The position numbers and the translations under genes are program-made. From the NCBI RefSeq assembly GCF_021147775.1, contig NZ_JAGTPK010000022.1, forward strand, positions 1 to 64,000: a stretch of 64,000 bases of DNA, written 5' to 3'. The DNA is from Pseudomonas californiensis. Its GTDB lineage: Bacteria > Pseudomonadota > Gammaproteobacteria > Pseudomonadales > Pseudomonadaceae. A model generated the notes under the pieces. The model worked only from the letters and a program-made list of their open reading frames with translations, had not been told where the DNA came from and made no database searches. Of this stretch, positions 8,748 to 18,292 are shown one piece after another. Each line of letters starts with the position of its first letter. Positions within the stretch are counted from its first letter, which is position 1.

Positions 8748-9404
8748 TCATGCCACGCGCCATATCGCGCCATCCCCCGTCACGTAGATCGTGAAGTTGT
8801 CCGCAGGCCGAATAGCGACCCCCCCCGTGAACTCTCCGAAAGCAGGCAGCAGGCTGACGCGCTGGCCCATGTAGAAGCACGCCAGCCTCAAGCTCTGACG
8901 TCCTCGGCCATGCAGTCTGTACACCGGATGCACGTGTCCTGCCAACACATGCCGGGTCGGGTGCGGGTCCGGTTCATGCTGCAGCGCGAACGGTCCCATC
9001 ATCAATGGCTCTGTGACCACGTCTATGTTGAGCTGCGGAGGCGGATCGCCGGCGCGTTTGTCGTGATTGCCACGTATCAGCGTCACACGTAAGTCCGCTC
9101 GACCTGTTCTCCATTGTTGCAGCGTCGCCAGCGTGCCTGCGGCATGGGATTCGGGTGCGTGGAGAAAGTCCCCCAGAAACACCAGATGTTCGCACGCAAA
9201 ATCGTCCAGCAATTGATCCAGACGTCGAAGATTGGCCTGGGTCGTGCCGTGTGGCACAGGTTGACCGAGCTTGCGGTAAGCCGCGGCCTTGCCAAAATGC
9301 GCGTCAGCGATCAGCAAGGCGCGCTCGGCCGGGTAGTAGATGGCCTTGTCCGCCAGCAGCCATAGCTCTTCTCCTGCCAGCGTAATGGGCAGCCAAGGCT
9401 TCAT
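8748..9404 (-). CDS. pdeM: Ligase-associated metallophosphoesterase PdeM
   Basis: The 218-aa calcineurin-like phosphoesterase carries all metal-binding blocks: DAHFGK (D34, H36), LGDFLHA, RGNHDKR and the late HVHPV. The family is found with an Lhr-type helicase, an ATP-dependent ligase and a beta-CASP exonuclease in a DNA damage gene set, where it acts as a Mn-dependent DNA endonuclease/phosphodiesterase. Its ATG overlaps the end of the helicase gene by 4 bases, so the two are co-translated. The ligase and exonuclease partners are 4.7 kb away, on the other side of an ABC operon. Confidence 0.93.
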   Translation of the reverse strand: MKPWLPITLAGEELWLLADKAIYYPAERALLIADAHFGKAAAYRKLGQPVPHGTTQANLRRLDQLLDDFACEHLVFLGDFLHAPESHAAGTLATLQQWRTGRADLRVTLIRGNHDKRAGDPPPQLNIDVVTEPLMMGPFALQHEPDPHPTRHVLAGHVHPVYRLHGRGRQSLRLACFYMGQRVSLLPAFGEFTGGVAIRPADNFTIYVTGDGAIWRVA

Positions 9405-11893
9405 CGATCAACCTCCGGGCCTGCGGCTTTCTCAAGGTCGCGCACCATGCGAGCAATGCGATCAGCGAGTTTTTCAGAGCTCAGGCTTTCGCGAAAGCGC
9501 TCGACCAGCAGCGGAAACGCCAGGGGTGTGGCGCGTTTGATGGAATGCAGATCCAGCCTGCGGCTGTTGATCTGCGCCAGGGTCATCTCCAGTCGGGTCA
9601 GGTCCAGCTCTTGGCGCAGCACTTCCTCTTCGGCCTGGGTCAGCAACATGTTGCCGGCGTCGTATTGCTTGAACACTTCAAAGAACAGTCCACTGGATGC
9701 CTGCAGTTGGCGGTTGCTTTTGGCGGCACCCGGATAGCCCGAGAACACCAGGCCCGATATGCGGGCGATTTCACGAAAACGTCGCAGTGCCAGTTCGCCT
9801 GCATTCAGGCTCGCGATGATATCGGCCAGCAGCTCTTTTTCGCTGAACAGATCCTCTTGCAATGCCTGTACCCAGTCAATCTCGCTGGCACTGAGCAGCT
9901 CGAGGCCGTAATCGTTGACCGCTATGGAAAAGGTGAGAGGACGATGACGACTCAAGCGCCAGGCCAGCAGGCTCGCCAGCCCCAGGTGGACGTGACGGCC
10001 TGCGAACGGATAAAGAAACAGGTGCCAGCCTTCGCGGGATTTTAGTGTTTCAGCCAGCAGCGTGTCGCGCTGTGGCAGCGCGGACCATTGCCGCTGTACT
10101 TCGAGAAGCGGCCTCACTGCCTGCATTTCGGGGCGGTCGAATACGCCTTTGGCGGCGGCATCGAACTTTTCCACCACGGCATCGGCGAGCTCACTGGAAA
10201 GCGGCATTCGCCCGCCGTTCCAGCGGGGTACTGCGGCTTTCTTGCCGGTGGCGCGCTTGACGTAGGCGGTCATGTTTTCGACCCGCACCAGTTCCAGCAG
10301 ACGGCCGCCAAACAGAAAGCCATCGCCGGGTTTCAGCCGCGCGATGAAACCTTCCTCCACGCTGCCCAGTGAGCCACCGCCACCGCCTTTCTTCCAGTAT
10401 TTCAGGTTGATGCTGGCGTCGCTGACGATGGTGCCGACGCTCATCCGATGACGCCTTGCCAGCCGAGCGTCCGGCACTCGCCAGACGCCGTTTTCGTCCG
10501 GCTCGGCTCGCCGATAGTCGGGGTAGGCGGTCAGTGAGTGGCCGCCGTTGCGCACAAAAGCCAGTGCCCATTGCCACTGTTCATCGCTCAGGTCTCGATA
10601 GGCCCAGGCCGTTCGCACTTCGGCCAGCAGCTCATCCGGCAGGAAGCCGCCGCCCAGCGCTACGCTGACCAGATGCTGCACCAGCACATCCAGGGGCTGG
10701 TAAGGCGATTCGCGTGGCTCGATCATCCGGGCCGCAACCGCGTCGTGGGCGGCGGCTGCCTCGACCAGTTCAAGGCTGTGAGTAGGCACCAGTGTTACCC
10801 GGGACGGCCGTCCCGGCGCGTGTCCTGAGCGTCCTGCGCGCTGCATCAGCCGCGCGACACCTTTGGGCGAGCCAATCTGCAGCACGCGCTCTACAGGCAG
10901 AAAATCCACGCCCAGGTCGAGGCTTGAGGTGCATACGACTGCCTTGAGTGAACCCTCCTTGAGTGCACGCTCGACCCAGTCGCGCACCTCTCGGGCCAGA
11001 GAACCGTGATGCAGCGCAATCAAGCCCGCCCAATCGGGCCGCGCTTCAAGCAAGGCCTGATACCAGATTTCCGACTGCGCGCGGGTATTGGTGAACACCA
11101 GGCAACTGGCGCTGCTGTCCACCTCAGCCACCACCTGCGGCAGCATGCGCAGGCCCATGTGGCCAGCCCACGGAAATCGCTCGATGGAGGCGGGGAGAAG
11201 TGTGTCAACCAGCAGTTGCTTGACGATTTTGCCCTGCACGCTGACACCACCTTCGCCCAGCAATACCTCTTGGGCATGCTGCTGATTGCCCAGCGTTGCG
11301 GAAATGCCCCACACGATCAGTTGTGGATTCCACTGCCTCAGGCGTGCCAGCGCGAGTTGCAATTGAACGCCGCGTTTATTGCCGATCAGTTCGTGCCACT
11401 CATCCACTACTACCATTTTCAGGGTCGACGAGAGGGCTTGAGCGTCAGCTCGGGTCAGCAGCAGCGTCAGGCTTTCAGGTGTGGTGATCAGTGCAGAAGG
11501 CAGTCGACGACCCTGCCGGGCCCGCTCGCTGCTGCTGGTGTCGCCCGTGCGCAGGCCGACTGACCAAGGGATGTCGAGCTCGCCCAGTGGCGCTTCAAGG
11601 GCGCGAGCGGTATCGGCGGCGAGGGCGCGCATGGGCGTGATCCACATCACGCTCAGTGGCGCAGCAGGCGGTTTGCGCTTGCGGGTTTTGTCATCCGTGG
11701 TGGGCGTGTTGGGCTTGGCGAAGCGGTTCAGGGCGGCGAACCAGACGGCGTAGGTCTTGCCCGAGCCGGTGCTGGCATGCAGCAGGCCGGATTCGCCTTT
11801 CTTGACCGCTGCCCAGACTTCCTTCTGAAATGCGAAGGGCTTCCAGCCTCGGGCCAGGAACCATCGCTGAGCGAAATCGGTGGGTCTGCTCAT
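9401..11893 (-). CDS. lhr: Ligase-associated Lhr-type DEXH helicase (Lhr-Core)
   Basis: The 830-aa protein is the core form of Lhr, without the extra C-terminal half of E. coli Lhr. Walker A is STGSGKT (about 41-47) and motif II is DEWH. RecA-like domain 2 contains the QRAGRSGHAPG motif VI, followed by the winged-helix/Lhr-Core domain. The family unwinds DNA 3' to 5' with ATP and works in DNA repair with the ligase/exonuclease/PdeM set. It leads a two-gene unit with pdeM; the 145-base gap upstream separates it from the ABC transporter ATPase gene. Confidence 0.94.
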   Translation of the reverse strand: MSRPTDFAQRWFLARGWKPFAFQKEVWAAVKKGESGLLHASTGSGKTYAVWFAALNRFAKPNTPTTDDKTRKRKPPAAPLSVMWITPMRALAADTARALEAPLGELDIPWSVGLRTGDTSSSERARQGRRLPSALITTPESLTLLLTRADAQALSSTLKMVVVDEWHELIGNKRGVQLQLALARLRQWNPQLIVWGISATLGNQQHAQEVLLGEGGVSVQGKIVKQLLVDTLLPASIERFPWAGHMGLRMLPQVVAEVDSSASCLVFTNTRAQSEIWYQALLEARPDWAGLIALHHGSLAREVRDWVERALKEGSLKAVVCTSSLDLGVDFLPVERVLQIGSPKGVARLMQRAGRSGHAPGRPSRVTLVPTHSLELVEAAAAHDAVAARMIEPRESPYQPLDVLVQHLVSVALGGGFLPDELLAEVRTAWAYRDLSDEQWQWALAFVRNGGHSLTAYPDYRRAEPDENGVWRVPDARLARRHRMSVGTIVSDASINLKYWKKGGGGGSLGSVEEGFIARLKPGDGFLFGGRLLELVRVENMTAYVKRATGKKAAVPRWNGGRMPLSSELADAVVEKFDAAAKGVFDRPEMQAVRPLLEVQRQWSALPQRDTLLAETLKSREGWHLFLYPFAGRHVHLGLASLLAWRLSRHRPLTFSIAVNDYGLELLSASEIDWVQALQEDLFSEKELLADIIASLNAGELALRRFREIARISGLVFSGYPGAAKSNRQLQASSGLFFEVFKQYDAGNMLLTQAEEEVLRQELDLTRLEMTLAQINSRRLDLHSIKRATPLAFPLLVERFRESLSSEKLADRIARMVRDLEKAAGPEVDR

Positions 11894-12038
11894 GCGGTTG
11901 AATGTGCTCTGAAGGGCGTTAAGTCAGAGACAGCGAGCGAAGGACAATAGTTTTAAACGGTTGGCTGCCAAGTCGATCCTTGCCGATCGCCTTGGCCATA
12001 CGCATGTGTAATGGCGCTCGACTCAGTCAGCGTGCCGG

Positions 12039-12803
<765 letters not shown>

Positions 12804-12812
12804 GAGAGGTCC

Positions 12813-13931
12813 TCAAGGAGAAAGTAGGTAGCCGCTGCGATAGGCCTCGGTGCCCGCGATATGCGCGATGACCATGCCGGCCGTGGCCATACGGCGCAGT
12901 GAACGCGCGTACAGCAGGCCAGCGTTCAACGCGTTGATGCAGGTGACCGTATCGCTGATCGGGTCGATGACCTCGGCAATCAATTGTCCGGCCTCGACGT
13001 ATTCGCCTGGCATGGCGCAGAACACCAGCAAGCCGCCGACAGGCGTGGCCACAGGTTCGACGGCTGCCAGCGGCGTGGCCGGGTAAAGCAGTTCGGGCGG
13101 TTGTTGACGTTCGCCGTCGATCACCCCGAAATCGGTCAGGTAATTGATGATCGCCTGGCAGTCACGACTGGCCAATGCATGGTTCACGTCGGCTTGCCCG
13201 CGCAGCTCCAGTGTTACCGAGAAGCAGCCCAGAGGGATCGGATAACGCTCGGCAAAACGTTGTTGCAGTTGCCACCAGACCAGCGTGAAGCACTCATCGA
13301 ACGCGTGACCGCCTGAATCGGTGGCCAGCAGGCTGGCCTGTGCGCCCAGGTAGCGCGACAGCGGCTCGACGTTCGGCCAGGCTTCGGGCGTGGTGTACAG
13401 GTGTTCGACCGACTCGAAGTCACAGTGAAGGTCCAGCACCATGTCGGCGTCACAGGCCAGCCGCTGCAAGGTCAGGCGCAGTGATTGCAGTTGTGTTGCA
13501 GCGTTCTCGGCGTGCAGGGCGGCCAACAGGCTTTCGCGCACCAGCCCCCGGTTATGCAGGGCATCGCTGGTCAGACGCGCTTCGATGTCATCGCCCACTT
13601 GCTGGCTCAGGTCGACGAACCAGCGATTGAAATTCTGCCCACTTTCCAGCTCGTAGCGGCCGAGCGGGGTGTCCATCAGCAGTTGTTCCAGGCCAATCGG
13701 GTTGGCCACCGGAACGACGATCACTTCGCCCAGCAGGCGGCCGGCATTCTCCAGCTCTGCCAGACGCTGTTTCAGGCACCAGGCGACCAGCATGCCTGGC
13801 AGTTCGTCTGCATGCAGCGACGCCTGAATGTAGATTTTGCTCGAACCGTCCGTGGGGCCGTAATGAAAACTGTGTACTTGCCGCGCAGTGCCGGGCACCG
13901 GCGACAGCAAGTCATGGGTGTGGTGACGCAT
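12813..13931 (-). CDS. Succinylglutamate desuccinylase/aspartoacylase-family hydrolase (AotO-like)
   Basis: The 372-aa zinc carboxypeptidase-like protein has the AstE/AspA fold. SLHADELPG (about 36-44) supplies His and Glu zinc ligands, DLHCD (about 165) is the following conserved block, and LELRG lies near the catalytic glutamate. Members remove acyl groups from amino acids or related amides. It is placed inside a transporter operon between the permeases and the ATPase, as AotO is in the P. aeruginosa arginine/ornithine operon. This suggests that the imported compound is, or is accompanied by, an acylated amino acid. The actual substrate is unknown. Confidence 0.85.
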   Translation of the reverse strand: MRHHTHDLLSPVPGTARQVHSFHYGPTDGSSKIYIQASLHADELPGMLVAWCLKQRLAELENAGRLLGEVIVVPVANPIGLEQLLMDTPLGRYELESGQNFNRWFVDLSQQVGDDIEARLTSDALHNRGLVRESLLAALHAENAATQLQSLRLTLQRLACDADMVLDLHCDFESVEHLYTTPEAWPNVEPLSRYLGAQASLLATDSGGHAFDECFTLVWWQLQQRFAERYPIPLGCFSVTLELRGQADVNHALASRDCQAIINYLTDFGVIDGERQQPPELLYPATPLAAVEPVATPVGGLLVFCAMPGEYVEAGQLIAEVIDPISDTVTCINALNAGLLYARSLRRMATAGMVIAHIAGTEAYRSGYLLSP

Positions 13932-13944
13932 GGTTCAGTCCTGA

Positions 13945-14655
13945 TTAATGAGCGGGGCCAAGGAAAGCCAGCCAGCGACGTTCGGCAAGACGGAACAACC
14001 CGACCAGAATAAACGTGACGGTCAGGTACATGAGGGCGGCAATCCCGAACGACTGGAACGTCATGAACGTCTGGGAGTTGGCGTCGCGTGCCACTTTCAG
14101 GATGTCCGGCACGGTGGCTGTGAACGCCACGGTGGTCGAGTGCAGCATCAGGATCACTTCGTTGCTGTAATAAGGCAGCGAGCGGCGCAACACCGACGGC
14201 ATGATCACGTACGCGTAAAGCTTCCAGCCAGTCAGACCGTAGGCTTTGGCCGCTTCGACTTCGCCGTGGGCCATGCTGCGAATCGCGCCGGCAAAGATTT
14301 CCGTGGTGTAAGCGCAGGTGTTCAGCGTGAAGGCGAGGATCGTGCAGTTCATCGCGTCGCGAAAAAACGCATCCAGCATCGGCTGTTCGCGCACCGCTGC
14401 AAGGCTGTAGATGCCGGTGTAGCAGATCAGCAGCTGTATATAGAGCGGTGTGCCTCGAAACAGGTAGGTGTAGAACTGAACGGGCCAGCGAACCCAGCGA
14501 TTTTTTGAAACCCGTGCAATCGACAGCGGAATCGACACGCAGAAACCGATGGCAATCGACGCGCTGAGTAACCACAGGGTCATGGCCAGACCGGTCACGT
14601 TGACGCCGTCTGTATAAAGGAAGGGTTTCCAGTATTCCTGAAGCAATTCAATCAT
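13945..14655 (-). CDS. Polar amino-acid ABC transporter permease (AotM/HisM type)
   Basis: This 236-aa inner-membrane permease has about five transmembrane segments. Its conserved EAA loop (EVEAAKAYGLTGWKLYAYVIMPS, about 150-172) contacts the ATPase. The start codon overlaps the stop of the preceding permease gene by 4 bases, so the two are translationally coupled. It pairs with the 242-aa permease to form the channel. Confidence 0.93.
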   Translation of the reverse strand: MIELLQEYWKPFLYTDGVNVTGLAMTLWLLSASIAIGFCVSIPLSIARVSKNRWVRWPVQFYTYLFRGTPLYIQLLICYTGIYSLAAVREQPMLDAFFRDAMNCTILAFTLNTCAYTTEIFAGAIRSMAHGEVEAAKAYGLTGWKLYAYVIMPSVLRRSLPYYSNEVILMLHSTTVAFTATVPDILKVARDANSQTFMTFQSFGIAALMYLTVTFILVGLFRLAERRWLAFLGPAH

Positions 14656-15380
14656 CGCTGCGCCTCCCGGCTGCCTGCGGCGTAATGCCGTTCAGCCCAG
14701 CGCAGGGCGAAGTTCGAAGCGCTGGTGATCAACAGATAGATCAACGCCGCCAACACCAGAAAGTAGAACAGTTGGTAAGTGCTTTTGCCCGCGTCCTGCG
14801 AGGCCTTGACCAGATCCGCCAGCCCGATGATCGACACCAGCGCAGTGGCCTTGAGCAGTACTTGCCAGTTGTTGCCGATGCCGGGCAGGGCATAGCGCAT
14901 CATCTGTGGGAACACGACGTAGCGAAACCGCTGCCCGCGCTTGAGGCCATACGCGGTCGCGGCCTCGACCTGACCCCGTGGTACGGACAGAATCGCGCCC
15001 CGGAAGGTCTCGGTGAAGTAAGCGCCATAAATGAAGCCCAGCGTGATGACACCTGCACCGAACGGGTTGATCTCGATGTATTCCCATTCCATGGCATCGG
15101 TCAGCATCGTCAGCCAGGTTTGCAGGCTGTAGAAAATAAGCAGCATCAACACCAGGTCCGGCACGCCGCGGATCAGTGTGGTGTAGATCTGTGCCGGCAC
15201 GCGCAACAGCGCCGAGCTCGACAATTTGGCACTGGCTCCGATCAGCCCGAGCAGGATGCTCAAGAGCAACGACAGAACCGATAATTTGATGGTCATCCAG
15301 GTCCCTTGCATCAGCAGCGGGCCGAAGCCTTTCAAGCTGAATGCCGAGAGTCCGAGGTTTTGCATGAGTGCATCGAGCAT
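14652..15380 (-). CDS. Polar amino-acid ABC transporter permease (AotQ/HisQ type)
   Basis: This 242-aa permease has several hydrophobic segments and the EAA loop QVEAATAYGLKRGQRFRYVVFPQ (about 137-159). It is the first permease gene of the operon, separated from the binding-protein gene by an attenuator-like hairpin. Expression of the membrane parts below that of the binding protein is the usual consequence of such a hairpin. Confidence 0.93.
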   Translation of the reverse strand: MLDALMQNLGLSAFSLKGFGPLLMQGTWMTIKLSVLSLLLSILLGLIGASAKLSSSALLRVPAQIYTTLIRGVPDLVLMLLIFYSLQTWLTMLTDAMEWEYIEINPFGAGVITLGFIYGAYFTETFRGAILSVPRGQVEAATAYGLKRGQRFRYVVFPQMMRYALPGIGNNWQVLLKATALVSIIGLADLVKASQDAGKSTYQLFYFLVLAALIYLLITSASNFALRWAERHYAAGSREAQR

Positions 15381-15410
15381 GGATAAAGCCTTGAGCGGTC
15401 ACAAACAGAA

Positions 15411-15457
15411 ACGCCCATCGAAGTGGGCGGCGAATCATCGCCGAAATCGATGGGCGT
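15411..15457 (-). terminator. Intercistronic attenuator/terminator after the binding-protein gene
   Basis: The inverted repeat ACGCCCATCG (15411-15420) / CGATGGGCGT (15448-15457) encloses a second small GGCG/CGCC hairpin. On the minus strand the stem is followed by TTTCTGTTTG. It lies between the binding-protein gene and the first permease gene, where partial termination keeps permease levels low. Confidence 0.7.
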
Positions 15458-15464
15458 CGTGGTG

Positions 15465-16247
15465 TTATTTACCGCTGTACAGGTTCAGATCGCCGAAATG
15501 CTTTTTCTGGATTTCAGCGTAAGTGCCGTCGTCGTGCATCGCTTTGATACCTTTGTCCAGCAGGGCTTTGAGCTCTTTGTTGCCCTTGGCGATACCGATG
15601 GCGGTTTTGGCTGGCAACAACGGGCTGTCGACTGGCTCGCTGACTTCATAACCGGCACCGGCTGGCGATTTCAGAAAGCCCAGTTCGGCTTGCAGCATGT
15701 CCTGAATGGATGCATCCAGACGACCGGAGGTCAGGTCAGCGTAAACCTGATCCTGGTTGGCATAGGCTTTGGTGCTGACGCCTGCCTTGTCCAGTACGGC
15801 TTTGGCGTAGGCTTCCTGGATAGTGCCTTGCTCGTAACCAACGGTCTTGCCTTTCAGGCTGGCCGGGTCGGCGGTGAAGCCTGCGCCTTTCTTGAACACC
15901 AGCGACGTTGGGCCGGAGAACAGCTCGTTGGAGAAGTCGATGACTTTCTCACGGGCCGGGGTCACGGTCATCGACGAAATCACGCCGTCGAATTTCTTGG
16001 CCTTGAGGCCTGGGATCATGCCGTCGAAATCGCTTTCAACCCATTTGCAGGTGACTTTCAGCTCTTTGCAGATCGCGTTGCCCAGATCGATATCGAAGCC
16101 CACGAGGCTGCCGTCAGCGGCCTTGGATTCAAAGGGTGCGTAAGACGGATCGACGCCGAAGCGCAGCTCCTTGTATTCCTTTGCCATCGTGTTGCCAGCG
16201 GCGAGGCACAAAGCCAGTGCAGAAAGGGTCAACCATGCTTTTTTCAT
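15465..16247 (-). CDS. Periplasmic basic amino-acid binding protein (ArgT/AotJ/HisJ type)
   Basis: The 260-aa family 3 solute-binding protein has a signal peptide (residues 1-22, cut after NTMA). It shows the family signature GFDIDLGNAICKELKVTCKW (about 49-68), and two Cys residues in it probably form a disulfide. The ligand contacts typical of Lys/Arg/Orn/His binders (SMTVTPAREKVIDFS) are present. It is the first gene of the transporter operon and delivers ligand to the two permeases. Exact specificity cannot be read from sequence; arginine/ornithine is favoured by the AotO-like gene in the operon. Confidence 0.92.
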   Translation of the reverse strand: MKKAWLTLSALALCLAAGNTMAKEYKELRFGVDPSYAPFESKAADGSLVGFDIDLGNAICKELKVTCKWVESDFDGMIPGLKAKKFDGVISSMTVTPAREKVIDFSNELFSGPTSLVFKKGAGFTADPASLKGKTVGYEQGTIQEAYAKAVLDKAGVSTKAYANQDQVYADLTSGRLDASIQDMLQAELGFLKSPAGAGYEVSEPVDSPLLPAKTAIGIAKGNKELKALLDKGIKAMHDDGTYAEIQKKHFGDLNLYSGK

Positions 16248-16588
16248 CGTTCAGTCCTTAAAACCTAATGGGGCGTTGGGAACACGCGAGTCTTGCTACC
16301 GGCGAGTGCCAGACGGCTGGAAGTAGCAATTTCCGAACCAGCGAGACGAACGTGCGTTTGAAATGTAAGGCGTTGTCGCAATTTCATATGAATAAATGGC
16401 GATCTGCCTGCTGTGCTGGTTTTTGAACCTGCACGATAGTGTGCGGCCACATGCTCGCTCCGCCCGGCTTCGCTTTCGAGCGTTACCAATCTGCCGCTTG
16501 GCCTGACCGAAGCCCGGGAAATTGTGTCCTGAGGGAATGCAGTGAGCGGTAATGGTGCGTGTATTTCTGCATGCACGTTGGTGGTGCG
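16248..16588. promoter_or_regulatory. Promoter region of the amino-acid ABC operon
   Basis: This 341-base gap has no gene. It separates the ligase gene (ending at 16589) from the ABC operon on the same strand and must hold the promoter of the binding-protein gene. A TGTCGC hexamer at 16374-16379 with an A/T-rich spacer resembles a Pseudomonas ArgR half-site (TGTCGC-N8-AA) with one mismatch. That fits an arginine-regulated transporter but is weak on its own. Confidence 0.35.
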
Positions 16589-18292
16589 TCAGCGAAGAAG
16601 GTCCTGGAGCGTCGCCAGGCTGTCGGCCTCGGCCACGGGCTTGTCCTGTCGCCAGCGCAGCATCCGCGGAAAGCGTACGGCAATGCCGCTCTTGTGGCGC
16701 TTGGACAAGGCGATGCCTTCGAAGCCCAGCTCGAACACCAGCGTAGGCGTTACGCTGCTCACGGGGCCGAATTTCTCTACAGTGGTCTTGCGGACAATCG
16801 CGTCAACCTTGCGCATCTCCTCGTCAGTCAGCCCGGAATAAGCCTTGGCGAACGGCACGAGCGTTCGTTCACTGGACTCGGGTGGGCCATCCCAGACGGC
16901 GAAAGTGTAATCACTGTAAAGGCTGGCACGTCGGCCGTGGCCGCGTTGGGCGTAGATCAGTACTGCATCGACACTGAATGGGTCGATTTTCCACTTCCAC
17001 CACACACCCATGTCCTTGGTCCGGCCGACGCCGTAAAGCGAATCGCGGGCTTTGAGCATCATGCCTTCCACACCCAGGCTGCGCGAGGCTTCACGCTGGG
17101 TCGCCAGGTCAGCCCAGTCCTTGCCGTCAATCACCGGTGATGGCATCAGTACGTCGCTCTGGCTTTGCTGAAGCAGAATTTCCAGCTGCGTGCGGCGTTC
17201 GTGTTGCGGGCGACTGCGCCAGTCATGGCCTTCCCATTCGAGCAGGTCGTAGGCCAGTACTACCACTGGTACGTCGGCGAGAATCTTCTTGCCGAGGGTT
17301 TTTCGACCGATACGCTGTTGCAACAACGCGAATGGTTGTACCGATGGCGCGGCAGTTGGCGCGTCGCTATCGAGGACGAATTCGGCATCGCTGTCGGGGG
17401 GTGTCTCGGGCGCTTTCCAGACCACTATTTCCCCGTCGATCACCGTGCCGTCAGGTAGACACTGGACCAGGCTGTGCAGCTCAGGGAAACGATCGGTAAC
17501 CAGCTCTTCACCGCGCGACCAGATCCACAGCCGACCTTCGCGCTTGACCAGTTGGGCACGAATTCCGTCCCACTTCCATTCGACCTGCCAGTTCTCGGCC
17601 GACCCCAGCAAGGCTTCAAATTGGTCCACTGGTTGCTGCAGTGAGTGCGCGAGGAAAAATGGATAGGGCTGCCCCCCGCGCTGCGCGTGTTCGTCCTCGG
17701 ACTCGGCAGCGATCAGTTTCAGATAGCCTTCGGCACTGGGGCGATGCGACAGGTCGGTGTAACCCACCAGGCGCTGGGCAACGCGCTTGCTGTCGATATC
17801 GGCCAGCGCCGCCAGCGCGCGGGTGACCAGCAGTTTGGACACGCCCACCCGGAAACTGCCAGTAATCAACTTGATGCACACCATCAGGCTGCTGCGGTCC
17901 AGTTGCGACCAGAACATCGGCAAGCGCTCGGCCAGTTCTTCGGGCGGCAGGCCGCGCAGTGGCAGCAGCTTGTCTTCCAGCCAGACAGCCAGGCCTTCGT
18001 TGTTGTTGTGTTCGGCTTGCGGCAGCAACAACGACAGCGTTTCCGCCAGATCGCCGACCGCCTGATAGCTTTCTTCGAACAGCCATTCCGGCAGGTTTGC
18101 CAGCGTCATTGCCTGTTCGCGCAGGACCTTGGTTGGCACCAGCTGTCGAGGTCGTCCGCCGGAGAGGAAATACACGGCCCAAGCCGCATCCTGGGGCGCA
18201 GCCTGTTCGAAGTATTCGCGCATGGCCGCCAGTTTGGCGTTGCTTGAGGTGGTGGCGTCCAGCCGAGTGTAGAGTTCCGCGAACGCTTTCAT
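16589..18292 (-). CDS. ATP-dependent DNA ligase of the Lhr/Exo/PdeM cluster
   Basis: The 567-aa ligase has an N-terminal DNA-binding domain (1-220), the nucleotidyltransferase core and an OB fold (about 430-560). Motif I is EWKWDGIR with the adenylated lysine at 240. Motif III is a VIDGEIVVW type and motif IV is GVEGMMLK. It seals DNA nicks using ATP, alongside the normal NAD-dependent LigA. The last bases of the exonuclease gene overlap its start by 4 bases. This gene set (exonuclease-ligase-helicase-phosphoesterase) is normally contiguous; here the helicase and phosphoesterase genes follow only after a 4.2-kb ABC operon. Confidence 0.94.
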   Translation of the reverse strand: MKAFAELYTRLDATTSSNAKLAAMREYFEQAAPQDAAWAVYFLSGGRPRQLVPTKVLREQAMTLANLPEWLFEESYQAVGDLAETLSLLLPQAEHNNNEGLAVWLEDKLLPLRGLPPEELAERLPMFWSQLDRSSLMVCIKLITGSFRVGVSKLLVTRALAALADIDSKRVAQRLVGYTDLSHRPSAEGYLKLIAAESEDEHAQRGGQPYPFFLAHSLQQPVDQFEALLGSAENWQVEWKWDGIRAQLVKREGRLWIWSRGEELVTDRFPELHSLVQCLPDGTVIDGEIVVWKAPETPPDSDAEFVLDSDAPTAAPSVQPFALLQQRIGRKTLGKKILADVPVVVLAYDLLEWEGHDWRSRPQHERRTQLEILLQQSQSDVLMPSPVIDGKDWADLATQREASRSLGVEGMMLKARDSLYGVGRTKDMGVWWKWKIDPFSVDAVLIYAQRGHGRRASLYSDYTFAVWDGPPESSERTLVPFAKAYSGLTDEEMRKVDAIVRKTTVEKFGPVSSVTPTLVFELGFEGIALSKRHKSGIAVRFPRMLRWRQDKPVAEADSLATLQDLLR

